Positions 43,544 through 52,495 are shown, numbered from the stretch's first letter. The stretch: 64,000 bases of DNA from an uncultured Acetatifactor sp. (GCA_910584375.1 CAJUAH010000020.1:6437-70436); one strand, 5' to 3'. Translations and numbers: made by a program. Notes: generated by a model not told the origin, from the letters alone.

Positions 43544-43699
43544 ATGTTCAGCAGGCTGATCGTCTATCCGCATGAAAAACTGGACGGCGATTTTTATCTG
43601 TGGAGCAAATGGGACGATATCATTCTGTACAGGAAAGACCGGCAGCTTCGTATTGAAAAGGCAAGGTGGAAGGAATTTCCCGTATATTCCAGTCTGTAA
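43544..43699 (+). CDS. 51-residue hypothetical protein
   Basis: ATG 43544 behind GGCGAGGAG encodes 51 residues (opening MFSRLIVYPHEKLDGDFYLW, with five Trp/Tyr-rich positions). Upstream in-frame codons lack a ribosome site. I do not recognise it. It may be a real small protein or the end of a decayed gene. Confidence 0.45.
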   Translation: MFSRLIVYPHEKLDGDFYLWSKWDDIILYRKDRQLRIEKARWKEFPVYSSL

Positions 43700-43724
43700 G
43701 GAAACCTGAGAAATATATTTAATA

Positions 43725-43757
43725 TGACATACCATGTCAGGTTTTCCCTGTTACAAT
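43725..43757 (+). promoter_or_regulatory. operator plus -10 before the ClbS-WYL operon
   Basis: TGACAT acc ATGTCA (43725-43739) is a perfect 6-bp inverted repeat. TACAAT (43752) begins 12 bases after it, preceded by CTGT. No standard -35 is present, so activation by a bound protein is likely. The same arrangement recurs at 50551-50583. The WYL regulator encoded in the operon is the obvious candidate binder. Confidence 0.6.
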
Positions 43758-43889
43758 TAAGAAAAACTTTTCGTACAACCCTCGTCAGAGGGGCGACGGA
43801 ACGCAGAGCAAGGAGACCGGAAAACGCCCAAAACAGGTGTTTTTCATTCGGATTTGAGCCGCGGCAGAGCTGCGGCAAGGAGGAATAAC

Positions 43890-44429
43890 ATGGGAAGAGC
43901 GACAACAAAAGCGGAATTACTCGCCAGTTCGGAGGAAAAATTTCAGGAGTTAAGCGGGCTGATTCAGACTTTGACGGAAAAGGAACTGGCCACTGCCTTT
44001 GACTTCACCAAGATGAAATCAAAAACCCAGGCCCATTGGGGCAGGGACAAGAACCTGCGGGACGTGCTGGTACATCTCTACGAGTGGCACCGCCTGCTGC
44101 TGGACTGGGTGAGCGCCAATATGAAGGGCGAGAACAGGCCGTTTTTGCCGGCCCCCTACAACTGGAAGACTTATGGGGACATGAATCGGGAAATCTGGAA
44201 AAAGCATCAAAACACCACTCTGGAGGCGGCTAAGGAGATGCTGGAGCAGTCCCACAGAGAAGTGATGGCCCTGGCGGAGAGCCTTACGGAGCGGGAGCTG
44301 TTTGAAAAGGATGTGTATCCCTGGGTCGGCGGCAGCGTGCTTGGATCGTACTTTGTATCCAACACGGCGAGCCATTACGACTGGGCGATCAAAAAACTGA
44401 AAGCCCACAGAAAGAATTGTAAGGAGTAA
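43890..44429 (+). CDS. ClbS/DfsB family four-helix bundle protein
   Basis: 179 residues from ATG 43890, behind AAGGAGGAATAAC; upstream in-frame codons are not translated from a ribosome site. It matches the ClbS/DfsB family: DFTKMKSKTQAHWGRDKNLR, VLVHLYEWHRLLLDW, FLPAPYNWKTYGDMN, TASHYDWAIKKLKAH. ClbS is the colibactin self-resistance cyclopropane hydrolase; most family members are of unknown function and resemble DinB-like proteins. Seventeen-base gap to the WYL gene. Confidence 0.85.
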   Translation: MGRATTKAELLASSEEKFQELSGLIQTLTEKELATAFDFTKMKSKTQAHWGRDKNLRDVLVHLYEWHRLLLDWVSANMKGENRPFLPAPYNWKTYGDMNREIWKKHQNTTLEAAKEMLEQSHREVMALAESLTERELFEKDVYPWVGGSVLGSYFVSNTASHYDWAIKKLKAHRKNCKE

Positions 44430-44443
44430 AGGAGACGCCGCCC

Positions 44444-45367
44444 ATGCAGGAGAGCAGGCTGTTTAAGATCATATACTATCTGCTTGGCAGAGGGCAGGCC
44501 ACGGCGGCGGAACTGGCGGAGCGGTTTGAGGTGTCTGTCAGGACCATCTATCGGGATATGGACGCGCTGAGCCAGGCGGGTATTCCCATCTATGCCGAGC
44601 CGGGCAGAAACGGCGGCATATCGCTCCTGGATCATTTTGTGCTGGACCGGGTAGTGCTGTCGGAGCAGGAGCGGCAGGACGTTCTGGCGGCTTTGCAGAG
44701 CCTGACGGCGGCGGGAAATACGCTTGATGGGGATACCCTGAATAAGCTGGCGGCAGTATTTCGACTCCCGGCAGAGAACTGGTATGAGGTGGATTTTTCC
44801 AGATGGGGAGTATCCACCGGGGACAACGAGAAGTTTGAGGCGTTAAAAAGGGCGGTAATCCGCCGCAAGTGTGTGCGGATCAGCTATGTGGGGTCCTACG
44901 GCGGGGAGAGCAGCCGGAAGATCCACCCGCTGAAACTCATGTACAAGTCCAGGGCCTGGTATGTAAAAGCGTACTGTGCGGAAAAGAAAGATTTCCGGCT
45001 TTTCCGGCTGAGCCGTATCAAAGCGTGGGAACTTCTGGAAGAAGAATTTGTCCCTGAGCCGTGGCCGGAATCTCCGGAGCAGATGAATGCCAGTGAGCCG
45101 GAGCCGGTGGTACTGCGCTTTTCCCGGGACGCTGCTTACCGGGTCTATGACGAGTTTGACGTGGGCCATATCCGGGAACAGGAGAACGGAGACCTGCTGG
45201 TATCTGCCCCCATGCCCCAGGACGGGTGGCTCACGGGCTTTTTACTGTCCTTTGGAGCGCAGGTGGAGGTGGTCAGTCCGGTTTATCTCAGAGAGGTGCT
45301 TGCCGGGGAGGCCAGGGCGATCCTGGAGAAAAACAGGCCAGGGATGTTTCCAAATAGAGAATCATAG
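44444..45367 (+). CDS. WYL-domain transcriptional regulator
   Basis: 307 residues. An N-terminal HTH_11/DeoR-like winged helix (ATAAELAERFEVSVRTIYRDM, residues ~17-37), then the WYL domain (residues ~140-225, WYVKAYCAEKKDFRLFRLSR) and a C-terminal extension. WYL regulators sense nucleic-acid or small-molecule cues and either repress or activate. It is co-transcribed with the ClbS-like gene. Confidence 0.88.
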   Translation: MQESRLFKIIYYLLGRGQATAAELAERFEVSVRTIYRDMDALSQAGIPIYAEPGRNGGISLLDHFVLDRVVLSEQERQDVLAALQSLTAAGNTLDGDTLNKLAAVFRLPAENWYEVDFSRWGVSTGDNEKFEALKRAVIRRKCVRISYVGSYGGESSRKIHPLKLMYKSRAWYVKAYCAEKKDFRLFRLSRIKAWELLEEEFVPEPWPESPEQMNASEPEPVVLRFSRDAAYRVYDEFDVGHIREQENGDLLVSAPMPQDGWLTGFLLSFGAQVEVVSPVYLREVLAGEARAILEKNRPGMFPNRES

Positions 45368-45495
45368 TGTGAGATTCCATTTCACACCCCGGTTTGAGTA
45401 CTCACCGAAACAGGCGTTTTGAGAATTTATCAACAAAATCTTGCGCAAAGCGGTAAAATTTTGGTCTCGGCTTGTTCGGGCACAGGGGGATATAT

Positions 45496-46368
45496 ATGCA
45501 TTATGTACAGGCAAAAGGAATACTGTCCGCTCAAAACGGAATGAATCTGTACCGAGGTTGTACACATGGCTGCATTTACTGTGATTCCAGGAGCAGATGC
45601 TATCATATGGATCATGCTTTTGAAGATATTGAGGTAAAAGAAAATGCCCTGGAGCTGCTGGAGAATGCGCTGAAACGCAAACGCAAAAAGTGTATGATCG
45701 GCACGGGAGCCATGACAGACCCCTACATACCTCTGGAACTGGAACTGGGCCATATGCGAAAGGCGCTGTCCCTCATAAAGCAATACGGATTCGGCGTGGC
45801 GGTGCAGACGAAGTCCGACCGCATCCTGCGGGATATGGATTTATTGCAGGAGATTAACAGACAGGCCAAGTGTGTGGTGCAGATGACCCTGACCACCGCT
45901 GACGAGGAGTTGTGCAAAAAGCTGGAACCCAATGTTTGTACCACGGGGGAGCGTTTTGCGGTGCTTAAGAAAATGCGGGACGCCGGAATCCCTACGGTGG
46001 TCTGGCTCTCGCCGATCCTGCCCTTTATCAACGATACGGAAGAGAATATCTCGGGGATTCTGGACATGTGCATCGAGGCCAAAGTCTATGGCGTGATCTG
46101 CTTTGGCATGGGTCTCACGCTGCGGGAGGGCAACCGGGAGTATTATTACAGCCAGTTGGACCGTATGTTTCCCGGTCTGAAGGAAAAATATATGCGGCGG
46201 TACGGATACCGCTATGAGGTGGGCAGTCCCCGCAGCAGGAAACTTATGGGGCTGTTCCATCAAAAGTGCGGAGAAAACGGGATTGTTCATGACAACGGAC
46301 AGATCTTTCAGTATATGCATACCTTTGAGGACAGGCGGGCGGGAGAGCAGATGAGTCTGTGGGAGTAG
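45496..46368 (+). CDS. SPL-like radical SAM protein
   Basis: 290 residues from ATG 45496 behind AGGGGGATATAT. The cluster motif CTHGCIYCDSRS is CxxxCxxC, with GAMTDPYIPLE downstream, as in the spore-photoproduct-lyase-like (SPL) radical SAM proteins. It lacks the C-terminal helix-rich extension of true SplB (about 340 residues). The function of this short group is not known; DNA repair is only a guess. Confidence 0.8.
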   Translation: MHYVQAKGILSAQNGMNLYRGCTHGCIYCDSRSRCYHMDHAFEDIEVKENALELLENALKRKRKKCMIGTGAMTDPYIPLELELGHMRKALSLIKQYGFGVAVQTKSDRILRDMDLLQEINRQAKCVVQMTLTTADEELCKKLEPNVCTTGERFAVLKKMRDAGIPTVVWLSPILPFINDTEENISGILDMCIEAKVYGVICFGMGLTLREGNREYYYSQLDRMFPGLKEKYMRRYGYRYEVGSPRSRKLMGLFHQKCGENGIVHDNGQIFQYMHTFEDRRAGEQMSLWE

Positions 46369-46459
46369 CCATCTCTTAGATTGCATCAAACGACCATATT
46401 CATTTCAGGCGCATGGTAAATTTTTCTGCGTAAACAGCCGATATAAAAGACACAGTGTA

Positions 46460-46604
46460 GTGGCGGGCACGGATGCCTGTCAGCGGAGCGCAGGGATGCG
46501 GCGCCAGGCCACAATACCAATCTTTTTTAGAATCGTAAATGGATTTACGATGCATAGCAACGGAGTGCGGGAGAATATCCGGTCTGTTTTCAGACGTATT
46601 CTCC
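46460..46604 (+). other. structured leader upstream of a DUF6033-like gene
   Basis: GTGGC/GCCAC (46460-46464, 46508-46512) competes with TGGCG/CGCCA for overlapping bases. GGGCA/TGCCT forms an inner hairpin, and T6 follows at 46522, so an attenuator-like switch is possible. Further down GGAGAATA/TATTCTCC encloses GTCTG/CAGAC (46570-46604). The 300-base gap holds no convincing ORF before 46670. Confidence 0.35.
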
Positions 46605-46669
46605 TTCAGATCTGTGTCGGCGCCGCGTCCGCAGATCTGGAGGTCAAAGCGGCGCAGAAAAGAGGAAGT

Positions 46670-47497
46670 ATGAGCAAAATAAGTGGCTACGGCGCTTATC
46701 AGCAGGCGAGTTATGTGAACAATGCCGTGCAGAAAAAGAAAGAGGACGCCAGAACAAACAAAACCGGCAGCGCGCAGAGGAACGGGGCGGCTAAAAAGAC
46801 CGACACCACCCAGCTCAGCGACGCGGCAAAGGCCGTATTGAAGGATCTGCAGAAGAAGTACGGCAACATGGATTTTATCGTTGCAAAGTACGAGACGGAA
46901 GAAGAGGCGTCCTCCTATCTGTCCAGAAGTACCAAGGATTTCGGCGTGCTGATCGATCCGGATGAACTGGAGGAGATGGCTAACGATCCCGAAGTACACA
47001 AACAGTACACGGATCAGTTGGACGAGGCCGTGGAACAGCTGAAAGACATGAAAGAGAAAGTACAGCTGGACGAGGGCGACATACTGCACCTGGGCGTGTC
47101 CATCGACCCCTACGGCGTAAAGCAGTTCTATGCGGATATTGAGAAAGCCAACACTAAACTGCATGCGAAACAGGCGGAGAACCGCGCGAAAGCCCAGAAG
47201 GAGTTTGATGCCCGGCTGGCGAAGAAGGCGGAGAAAAAGAAAGCCGATCAGAAAGCTGCGGCTAAGAAGACAGCTCAGACCAAAGAAGAGCGCAGGGCGG
47301 AAGAGAGAAAAGAGGCGGAGCGCCTGGCGGCCGAAAAGCTGACGTCTCAGGACGGAACAGTCTCTACCGTGCAACGCGTACATGTCACCGGTTCCACTGT
47401 GGACGAACTGCTGCAGAATATCCAGAATGTGGACTGGTCCAGAGTTCCCACCCAGGAGCAGGCTGTACATGGCGGCAGATTCGACTATACCGTATAA
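46670..47497 (+). CDS. DUF6033-like hypothetical protein
   Basis: 275 residues from ATG 46670 behind AAAGAGGAAGT; an in-frame extension upstream lies in the structured leader and lacks a ribosome site. Begins SKISGYGAYQQASYVNNAVQ. Residues ~180-235 are a highly charged Lys/Ala/Glu helix, probably coiled coil (KKAEKKKADQKAAAKK). No signal peptide or membrane segment. Resembles the DUF6033 family of Lachnospiraceae, of unknown function. Confidence 0.55.
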   Translation: MSKISGYGAYQQASYVNNAVQKKKEDARTNKTGSAQRNGAAKKTDTTQLSDAAKAVLKDLQKKYGNMDFIVAKYETEEEASSYLSRSTKDFGVLIDPDELEEMANDPEVHKQYTDQLDEAVEQLKDMKEKVQLDEGDILHLGVSIDPYGVKQFYADIEKANTKLHAKQAENRAKAQKEFDARLAKKAEKKKADQKAAAKKTAQTKEERRAEERKEAERLAAEKLTSQDGTVSTVQRVHVTGSTVDELLQNIQNVDWSRVPTQEQAVHGGRFDYTV

Positions 47498-47521
47498 ATC
47501 TATATATTGAGTGAACAAATC

Positions 47522-47562
47522 AACCGGGGAGGATGCGGCGTAACGCATTCTCCCCGGTTTTG
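47522..47562. terminator. bidirectional terminator
   Basis: A 16-bp stem (AACCGGGGA.GGATGCG with CGCATTC.TCCCCGGTT, one G-T pair) around 6 bases, flanked by T on the plus strand and A on its left, between convergent genes. Confidence 0.8.
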
Positions 47563-47665
47563 ATTGTGTCCGGCGGCATCCCGGCTGTGTCCGAGGGCAT
47601 CCCAGATGTGTTCGGCAGCATTATGGTTGCTCCAGCGGATACCGGGCAGAGTAGATTCCCGCGAT

Positions 47666-49492
47666 CTACCGCGGGTTATTTTTTTGCGTAAAATACACGG
47701 TATAGACCTCATCCTCTACCTCGTAGAGCGGCACAAACATAAAATTTTCCGGTTGATCCACCGTGACATAGCAATTTTGTTTCCAGGGAAACGTGGCGTA
47801 TGTATGCTCGGTCTGCGGATAGAGAAAGCCTTCCGGGTGTTCAAAATCTCCGATCATGCCACAGTCGCGGGCAATAAGCCCCGCCAGCACGATGGGGCCG
47901 TCCGTCACGGCGGCAAGTCTAGGTCTGTCGGGCAGCGTTTCCATGGCGAGACCGCTGGGGAAAAACAGACTGACAGCATCCTCGGACCAGACCCTGGTTA
48001 CATCCAGATACCCGTTGGATACAGTGGCTTTTTCCGAAGTACCGTTGACTGTCAGGACAGCCTCGCCCTTGAGCCAGCGCGGAATGCGCAGCGATAGCGT
48101 AAATTTTGTCGGCTCAGAACAGGATATATCCAGCCGGAATGACCATCTGGACATATTGCCGCCGCTGTGTTCGTCAAAAAGGGTCTGGCAGTTATAGCTC
48201 TTCATGTCGGTGGTCAGACTGACGCTGATATCGCTGCCTTCCATATGCGTGGAAAGCCGGGAGGGGATATACTGGCCGACGACAATGCGGCGGTTTTCCG
48301 TATCCTCGAGATAGATCAGTTCCGGGTAGAGCGCCTGGGCCTGCACCATCGTGCCGTGGCAGCACCAGAAATCATGCCTCTTGCTGCCCCATTTTTTACG
48401 GCTCCCCGCAGACAGGGGGAGAAAATAGGTGGGAGTGCCCGTCGCCGGATTCTGTTGGGCCAGAAAACCGTTGTACAGGCATCTCTCGATGTAATCCGCA
48501 TACACCGCATCCCCGGTCCAGCGGTACAGATATTGGGCGGTCCGCACCATATTGTAGACGGTACAGAATTCCTGGTCATTGACGCCCAAAAACTGCCCCT
48601 GCTTAAACGGAGGCGCCCAGAATTCGCCGGCGTTCTGGCCGCCGGTGCAGAACATGCCTCTGTCCGTGACGGCGCATTTCCAGAAAAGCTCCGTGTATCT
48701 GCGCCATTTTTCATCACCCGTCACCTCATAGAGTCTGGCGGAGCCGTGGGAGAGGGGGATACTGGCGTTTGCGTGGTCATTGGTCAGCGCGTCCCGCCCG
48801 TCCGCTAAGATACGGAACATGCCGTTGTCCTGATAGCGTTGTATCAGAAACATGTACTTTTCTTCTTTTGTGAGAGCGTACAGCTCGGCCCACAGTTCAA
48901 GCATCCCGCCCTGCTCTCCGCTGTACACGGCGCCGGGATTGACCTTCTGCATCCGCTCCGTCCAGCGTACATACCAGTCGCTCAAGCACCCCAGGATGTC
49001 CAGCGCCTGGGTGTTATCCGCATATCGGAAGGCGTCGATCAGCCCCATGACAGTCTTGTGCATGACATACTGCGGCGACCAAATGTAGCGGTTGTCCGCC
49101 AGGCGCTGAAAATATTTTTCCGGTATGGGCCCCACCCATTCGCCGCCGTTTTCCTGCTGGCACAGAGCGAGCTGCGCCACTATCTTATCCAGCCTGACCT
49201 TGACTTCCATATCTTTTTCCGACGCGTAATACATCGCCGCGGCGGATAGCCAGTGCCCGAGGAAATGGCCCCTGAGCTGGCAGGAGGGAGCCTCCCAGCC
49301 CCAGTGGAGCCGGGCCTTTTCCGGATCGTCTATCACCTGTTGCCCAGGCATGACAATCCCTGCCTCCAGATAGAAATTTTGCAGCAGACATTGGGTGTCC
49401 AGTTCCATAAGATAATTTTTGTTGACCTGCATTCTTTCCCGAAAAAGTCCGGGTAACAGAGTAACGTTTTTGCCGCTTAATCCTGTGAGCAT
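47666..49492 (-). CDS. GH127 beta-L-arabinofuranosidase
   Basis: 608 residues. All four zinc ligands of the family are visible: Glu and Cys in DQEFCTVYNMVRTA, and the Cys pair in FWCCHGTMVQAQ, the first of which is the nucleophile by homology to HypBA1. Other hallmarks: MPGQQVIDDP, EWVGPIPEKYFQ. No signal peptide, so it acts on imported arabinose-containing oligosaccharides. Divergent from an AraC-type gene. Confidence 0.9.
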   Translation of the reverse strand: MLTGLSGKNVTLLPGLFRERMQVNKNYLMELDTQCLLQNFYLEAGIVMPGQQVIDDPEKARLHWGWEAPSCQLRGHFLGHWLSAAAMYYASEKDMEVKVRLDKIVAQLALCQQENGGEWVGPIPEKYFQRLADNRYIWSPQYVMHKTVMGLIDAFRYADNTQALDILGCLSDWYVRWTERMQKVNPGAVYSGEQGGMLELWAELYALTKEEKYMFLIQRYQDNGMFRILADGRDALTNDHANASIPLSHGSARLYEVTGDEKWRRYTELFWKCAVTDRGMFCTGGQNAGEFWAPPFKQGQFLGVNDQEFCTVYNMVRTAQYLYRWTGDAVYADYIERCLYNGFLAQQNPATGTPTYFLPLSAGSRKKWGSKRHDFWCCHGTMVQAQALYPELIYLEDTENRRIVVGQYIPSRLSTHMEGSDISVSLTTDMKSYNCQTLFDEHSGGNMSRWSFRLDISCSEPTKFTLSLRIPRWLKGEAVLTVNGTSEKATVSNGYLDVTRVWSEDAVSLFFPSGLAMETLPDRPRLAAVTDGPIVLAGLIARDCGMIGDFEHPEGFLYPQTEHTYATFPWKQNCYVTVDQPENFMFVPLYEVEDEVYTVYFTQKNNPR

Positions 49493-49536
49493 GTTTTGTC
49501 CTCCTATTTTTTTATCAAGAGTTTTACCTGAGTCTC

Positions 49537-49565
49537 ATTATAGCAAACGGGACATGGATTGTAGG
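49537..49565 (-). promoter_or_regulatory. putative GH127 promoter
   Basis: TATAAT on the minus strand (49542-49537), 45 bases before the GH127 start, with a weak -35-like CCTACA 17 bases upstream. Confidence 0.4.
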
Positions 49566-49587
49566 TAGACAAAAACCGATATTTTTT

Positions 49588-49616
49588 TTGCAAAACACAG
49601 GAAAGTGTGATTTAAT
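49588..49616 (+). promoter_or_regulatory. putative promoter of the AraC-type regulator
   Basis: TTGCAA and TTTAAT with 17 bases between, 60 bases before the regulator's start. It lies just beside the divergent GH127 promoter, so a single bound regulator could control both. Confidence 0.45.
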
Positions 49617-49675
49617 GAGAAAAATGTTAAGGGTACGTAAAGCTGTGCAAAAGGGAATTGCAAAGGAGATGGAAC

Positions 49676-50521
49676 ATGGAGATTTTTTATTGCCGCGATA
49701 CAAATCTGCCGGAATTTTTTATCTGCGGGAATCTGATCAGCGAGGACGGATTGGTGCATTGCAGACGTAACTTTGACTGTAATGTGCTGATTTTTGTGCT
49801 GGAGGGAACCCTGCATATAACGCAGGCGGAGCGGCCGTTTGCGGTCTCGGCCGGACAATATGTTTTTTTGCGGGCGGGGGAGGAACACTATGGGCATAAA
49901 GCGGCGGACGGGAAACTGTCTTATATGTGGGTGCATTTCCGAAACAGCGCGCCGTGGGAGACGGCGCCGGATAACGGGAAAGGACTGCCCCCCGGCACGT
50001 TTTCCTGTATGTTGCCGGAGTGCGCGGCTGCGGCAAGCCCGCAACGGGTACGCCTGCTTTTTCAGCAACTGATGGGTTTTTCACGGCAGGAGCAGCTATA
50101 TACCGAAACCATGCTCTCCTGTTCTCTGAGTCTGCTCCTGATGGAGCTGACGCAGGAATATCTGGACGGCGGAAAAGGGCGGCAGGCGTCCGTATCCCCG
50201 GCTGTTTCCGCGGCGGCAGAGTGGGCGCGTTCCAACTGCCACAGGCAGATCACGATCCATGATATCGCCGGGGCGATCCACTATAACGCCGAATATCTGT
50301 CTGCACTTTTCAAAAAGGAAACGGGGCTTTCCCTGCTGCAATATTTGAACAGAACAAGGATCGAACTGTCTAAAAGCCTTTTGGCCGGCAATGCTATCAG
50401 CGTAAAGGAGACGGCGTACTCCTGCGGCTTTACCGACGAGAAATATTTTATGAAGATATTCAAGAGGCTGGAGGGAGTCACACCCTGCCAGTACAAAAAT
50501 GCTTTCCACAAAAAAGCGTGA
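49676..50521 (+). CDS. AraC-family regulator, likely of the GH127 gene
   Basis: 281 residues from ATG 49676, behind CAAAGGAGATGGAAC. N-terminal cupin-like sensor domain (residues ~20-110, RPFAVSAGQYVFLRAGEEHYG), two C-terminal HTH motifs (ITIHDIAGAIHYNAEYLSAL and SVKETAYSCGFTDEKYFMKI). Divergent placement suggests it controls the arabinofuranosidase gene in response to a sugar. Confidence 0.88.
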   Translation: MEIFYCRDTNLPEFFICGNLISEDGLVHCRRNFDCNVLIFVLEGTLHITQAERPFAVSAGQYVFLRAGEEHYGHKAADGKLSYMWVHFRNSAPWETAPDNGKGLPPGTFSCMLPECAAAASPQRVRLLFQQLMGFSRQEQLYTETMLSCSLSLLLMELTQEYLDGGKGRQASVSPAVSAAAEWARSNCHRQITIHDIAGAIHYNAEYLSALFKKETGLSLLQYLNRTRIELSKSLLAGNAISVKETAYSCGFTDEKYFMKIFKRLEGVTPCQYKNAFHKKA

Positions 50522-50550
50522 AAAGCCGCGTTAGAGAAATTTAAAAACAG

Positions 50551-50583
50551 GACATACAGACGTCATGTTTAATCTGTTACAAT
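50551..50583 (+). promoter_or_regulatory. operator plus -10 before the alpha-barrel gene
   Basis: GACATACAGACGTCA (50551-50565), then 12 bases, then TACAAT (50578), preceded by CTGT. Same parts and same 12-base distance as the ClbS-WYL promoter at 43.7 kb, and again no good -35. Confidence 0.6.
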
Positions 50584-50618
50584 TCGGTACATAAATATAT
50601 TTCGCAGGGAGGTCATCT

Positions 50619-51536
50619 ATGTATAAAGAGGTCTATGAGAAAGCAAGGAAATTTATGTACCGCAATGCCAGGCCGTTGGATATGGCACGCTTTCAATATC
50701 ATTTTGAAAGCGGCAGCAGGGAGGCGGTGCTGGAGGCATTGTCCTGCTATCAGAATGCGGACGGCGGTTTTGGACACGCCGTGGAGCCGGACTGCTGGAA
50801 CCCCTGTTCCACGCCGCTGCACGGCAGCACCGCGGGAGAGATCATCCGGGAGATCGGCTGTGAGGACGCCGGGCATCCTGTGATCCAGGGACTGCTCAAG
50901 TGGTATGCAGGCGGCGACTGTTTCAACGGAAAGACCTGGGAGATGGTGGTGGCAAGCAACAACGATTACCCTCATGCGCCCTGGTGGCATACAGACAGCG
51001 TAAGTTCGTGCCATACGGATTACAACGGCACGGCGCAGATTGCGGGTTTCATTCTTCGCTACGCGCAGCCGGACAGTGAGGTGTATCGGCTGGGAGCGCG
51101 GATTGCCAACGAGGCTGTGGAGGCGCTGGAGTCCTCGGAGCTGACGGATGATCACACCTGTGCCTGCTATGTACATCTGCTGGAATATATTGTCAGGGCG
51201 GGGATCCAGGCGCAGTTTCCCTGTGAAAAGCTGGAGCGGCTGCTGCGTGAGGCGGTGCAGAAACGGATCACGAAAGACACCTCCCAGTGGGGCGGATATG
51301 TGTGCAGGCCCTCCCGGTTCATGAACTCCCGGGACAGCGTGTTCTACCCGGAAAATAAGGAGTTGGCGGAGTATGAGTGCGGGCATATCGCCAGGACGCA
51401 GCTTGCGGACGGTTCCTGGGACATCCCCTGGGGCTGGGAAGGTTATCCGGAAGCCTGGGCGGTCAGCAGGAACTGGTGGAAAGGGCAGGTGATCCTTGAA
51501 AACCTGCTGTATCTGAAAGGGTTTGGGGAGATTTAA
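50619..51536 (+). CDS. alpha/alpha-barrel protein, prenyltransferase/cyclase-like
   Basis: 305 residues behind GCAGGGAGG. Helical repeats with turn motifs of the terpene cyclase / squalene-hopene and prenyltransferase superfamily (CYQNADGGFGHAVEPDCWNP, DYNGTAQIAGFILRY, LADGSWDIPWGWEGY). It does not show the DxDD motif needed for cyclase catalysis. Cytoplasmic. The substrate is unknown; the shared promoter hints at co-regulation with the ClbS gene. Confidence 0.6.
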   Translation: MYKEVYEKARKFMYRNARPLDMARFQYHFESGSREAVLEALSCYQNADGGFGHAVEPDCWNPCSTPLHGSTAGEIIREIGCEDAGHPVIQGLLKWYAGGDCFNGKTWEMVVASNNDYPHAPWWHTDSVSSCHTDYNGTAQIAGFILRYAQPDSEVYRLGARIANEAVEALESSELTDDHTCACYVHLLEYIVRAGIQAQFPCEKLERLLREAVQKRITKDTSQWGGYVCRPSRFMNSRDSVFYPENKELAEYECGHIARTQLADGSWDIPWGWEGYPEAWAVSRNWWKGQVILENLLYLKGFGEI

Positions 51537-51572
51537 AGCGGTATTGCAACCGTCAGTTGAGAAAAACACGAA

Positions 51573-51600
51573 GGCTGGGTGCTTGCGCCCGGCCTTTTTT
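51573..51600 (+). terminator. terminator after the alpha-barrel gene
   Basis: GGCTGGG pairs with CCCGGCC (one T-G), an 8-base loop, then six T. Confidence 0.8.
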
Positions 51601-51684
51601 GCGGTTATCATAGGGGCATACCGGTAAACAAAGAGAATCCGCTGCGGAACAGGAGACATACAAAATTTAGATTGGAGGAGCAGA

Positions 51685-52485
51685 ATGAATACAATTGGAC
51701 AGATGATCAAACAACTGCGCAAAGCCAAATGCGTCACCCAGGAAGAACTGGCGGGGGCGCTGCATGTGAGCTATCAGGCGGTATCCAAGTGGGAGAATGA
51801 CACGGCCCAGCCCGATATTATGATGATGCCTGCGCTGGCGGCATATTTTGGAGTCACCATCGATGAGCTGTTCGGATATAAGCTGGAGGTGATGACCAAC
51901 AAGGAGAGACTGATTCGCTACATGGACAAAAACGGGATCCTGGTCAGAGGAGACGTGAATCTGAAACACGGCGGGGAGAGCTGCTATTACATCAACACGG
52001 AGCAATTTTCCACCAACGCCCAGCTGGCCCGGATCGGGGAGGTTTTTGCGGACTGTATCCGGGAGAATCATCTGGAGTTTGACGCCCTGGTAGGGCTTGC
52101 CTACCACGGGATTGCCTTTGCCATGGCCGCAGCCACAGCGTTGTATACCAAGTACGGAAAGACATGCAGCTACTGCTATGACAGGCGGGTGGCGGACAGC
52201 AGGGGACGCATGCTCTGCGGTCATACGCTGCGAGATGGGGAGAAGGTAGTGATCGTGGACGACGTGATGACTTCCGGCGCGTCTGTGGAAGAGAGGATAG
52301 AGCAGCTGCGTCGACAGGCGGATATCCAGGTGGCGGCGGTTATTGTTATCATCAACCGCAGGAACCAGATGCCTGCGGGCACTCTCTCCGGAGAGGAGCG
52401 GATAATGGAAAAATATGGCGCGAAGGTATATTCTCTGATCACGGACGAGGATATTGACGTAGCGCTGAGGGAACGGATTATTTAG
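51685..52485 (+). CDS. XRE regulator fused to a phosphoribosyltransferase
   Basis: 266 residues behind TTGGAGGAG. Residues ~1-62 are an XRE helix-turn-helix (VTQEELAGALHVSYQAVSKW). Residues ~75-266 are a type I phosphoribosyltransferase most like orotate PRTase, with the PRPP loop VIVDDVMTSGAS at ~189-200 and the catalytic lysine-bearing loop region (YDRRVADSRG). A regulator that might sense PRPP or a nucleobase, analogous in logic to PurR, though PurR has a different HTH. Function inferred from domains. Confidence 0.8.
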   Translation: MNTIGQMIKQLRKAKCVTQEELAGALHVSYQAVSKWENDTAQPDIMMMPALAAYFGVTIDELFGYKLEVMTNKERLIRYMDKNGILVRGDVNLKHGGESCYYINTEQFSTNAQLARIGEVFADCIRENHLEFDALVGLAYHGIAFAMAAATALYTKYGKTCSYCYDRRVADSRGRMLCGHTLRDGEKVVIVDDVMTSGASVEERIEQLRRQADIQVAAVIVIINRRNQMPAGTLSGEERIMEKYGAKVYSLITDEDIDVALRERII

Positions 52486-52495
52486 GCAGCGTGGA

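Noticed and set aside
43890..44429. Colibactin-type gene cluster
   Set aside because: No PKS/NRPS genes lie nearby; the ClbS/DfsB family is broad and mostly unrelated to colibactin.
45496..46368. True spore photoproduct lyase (splB)
   Set aside because: Too short and lacking the C-terminal region of SplB; only the general SPL-like radical SAM family is supported.
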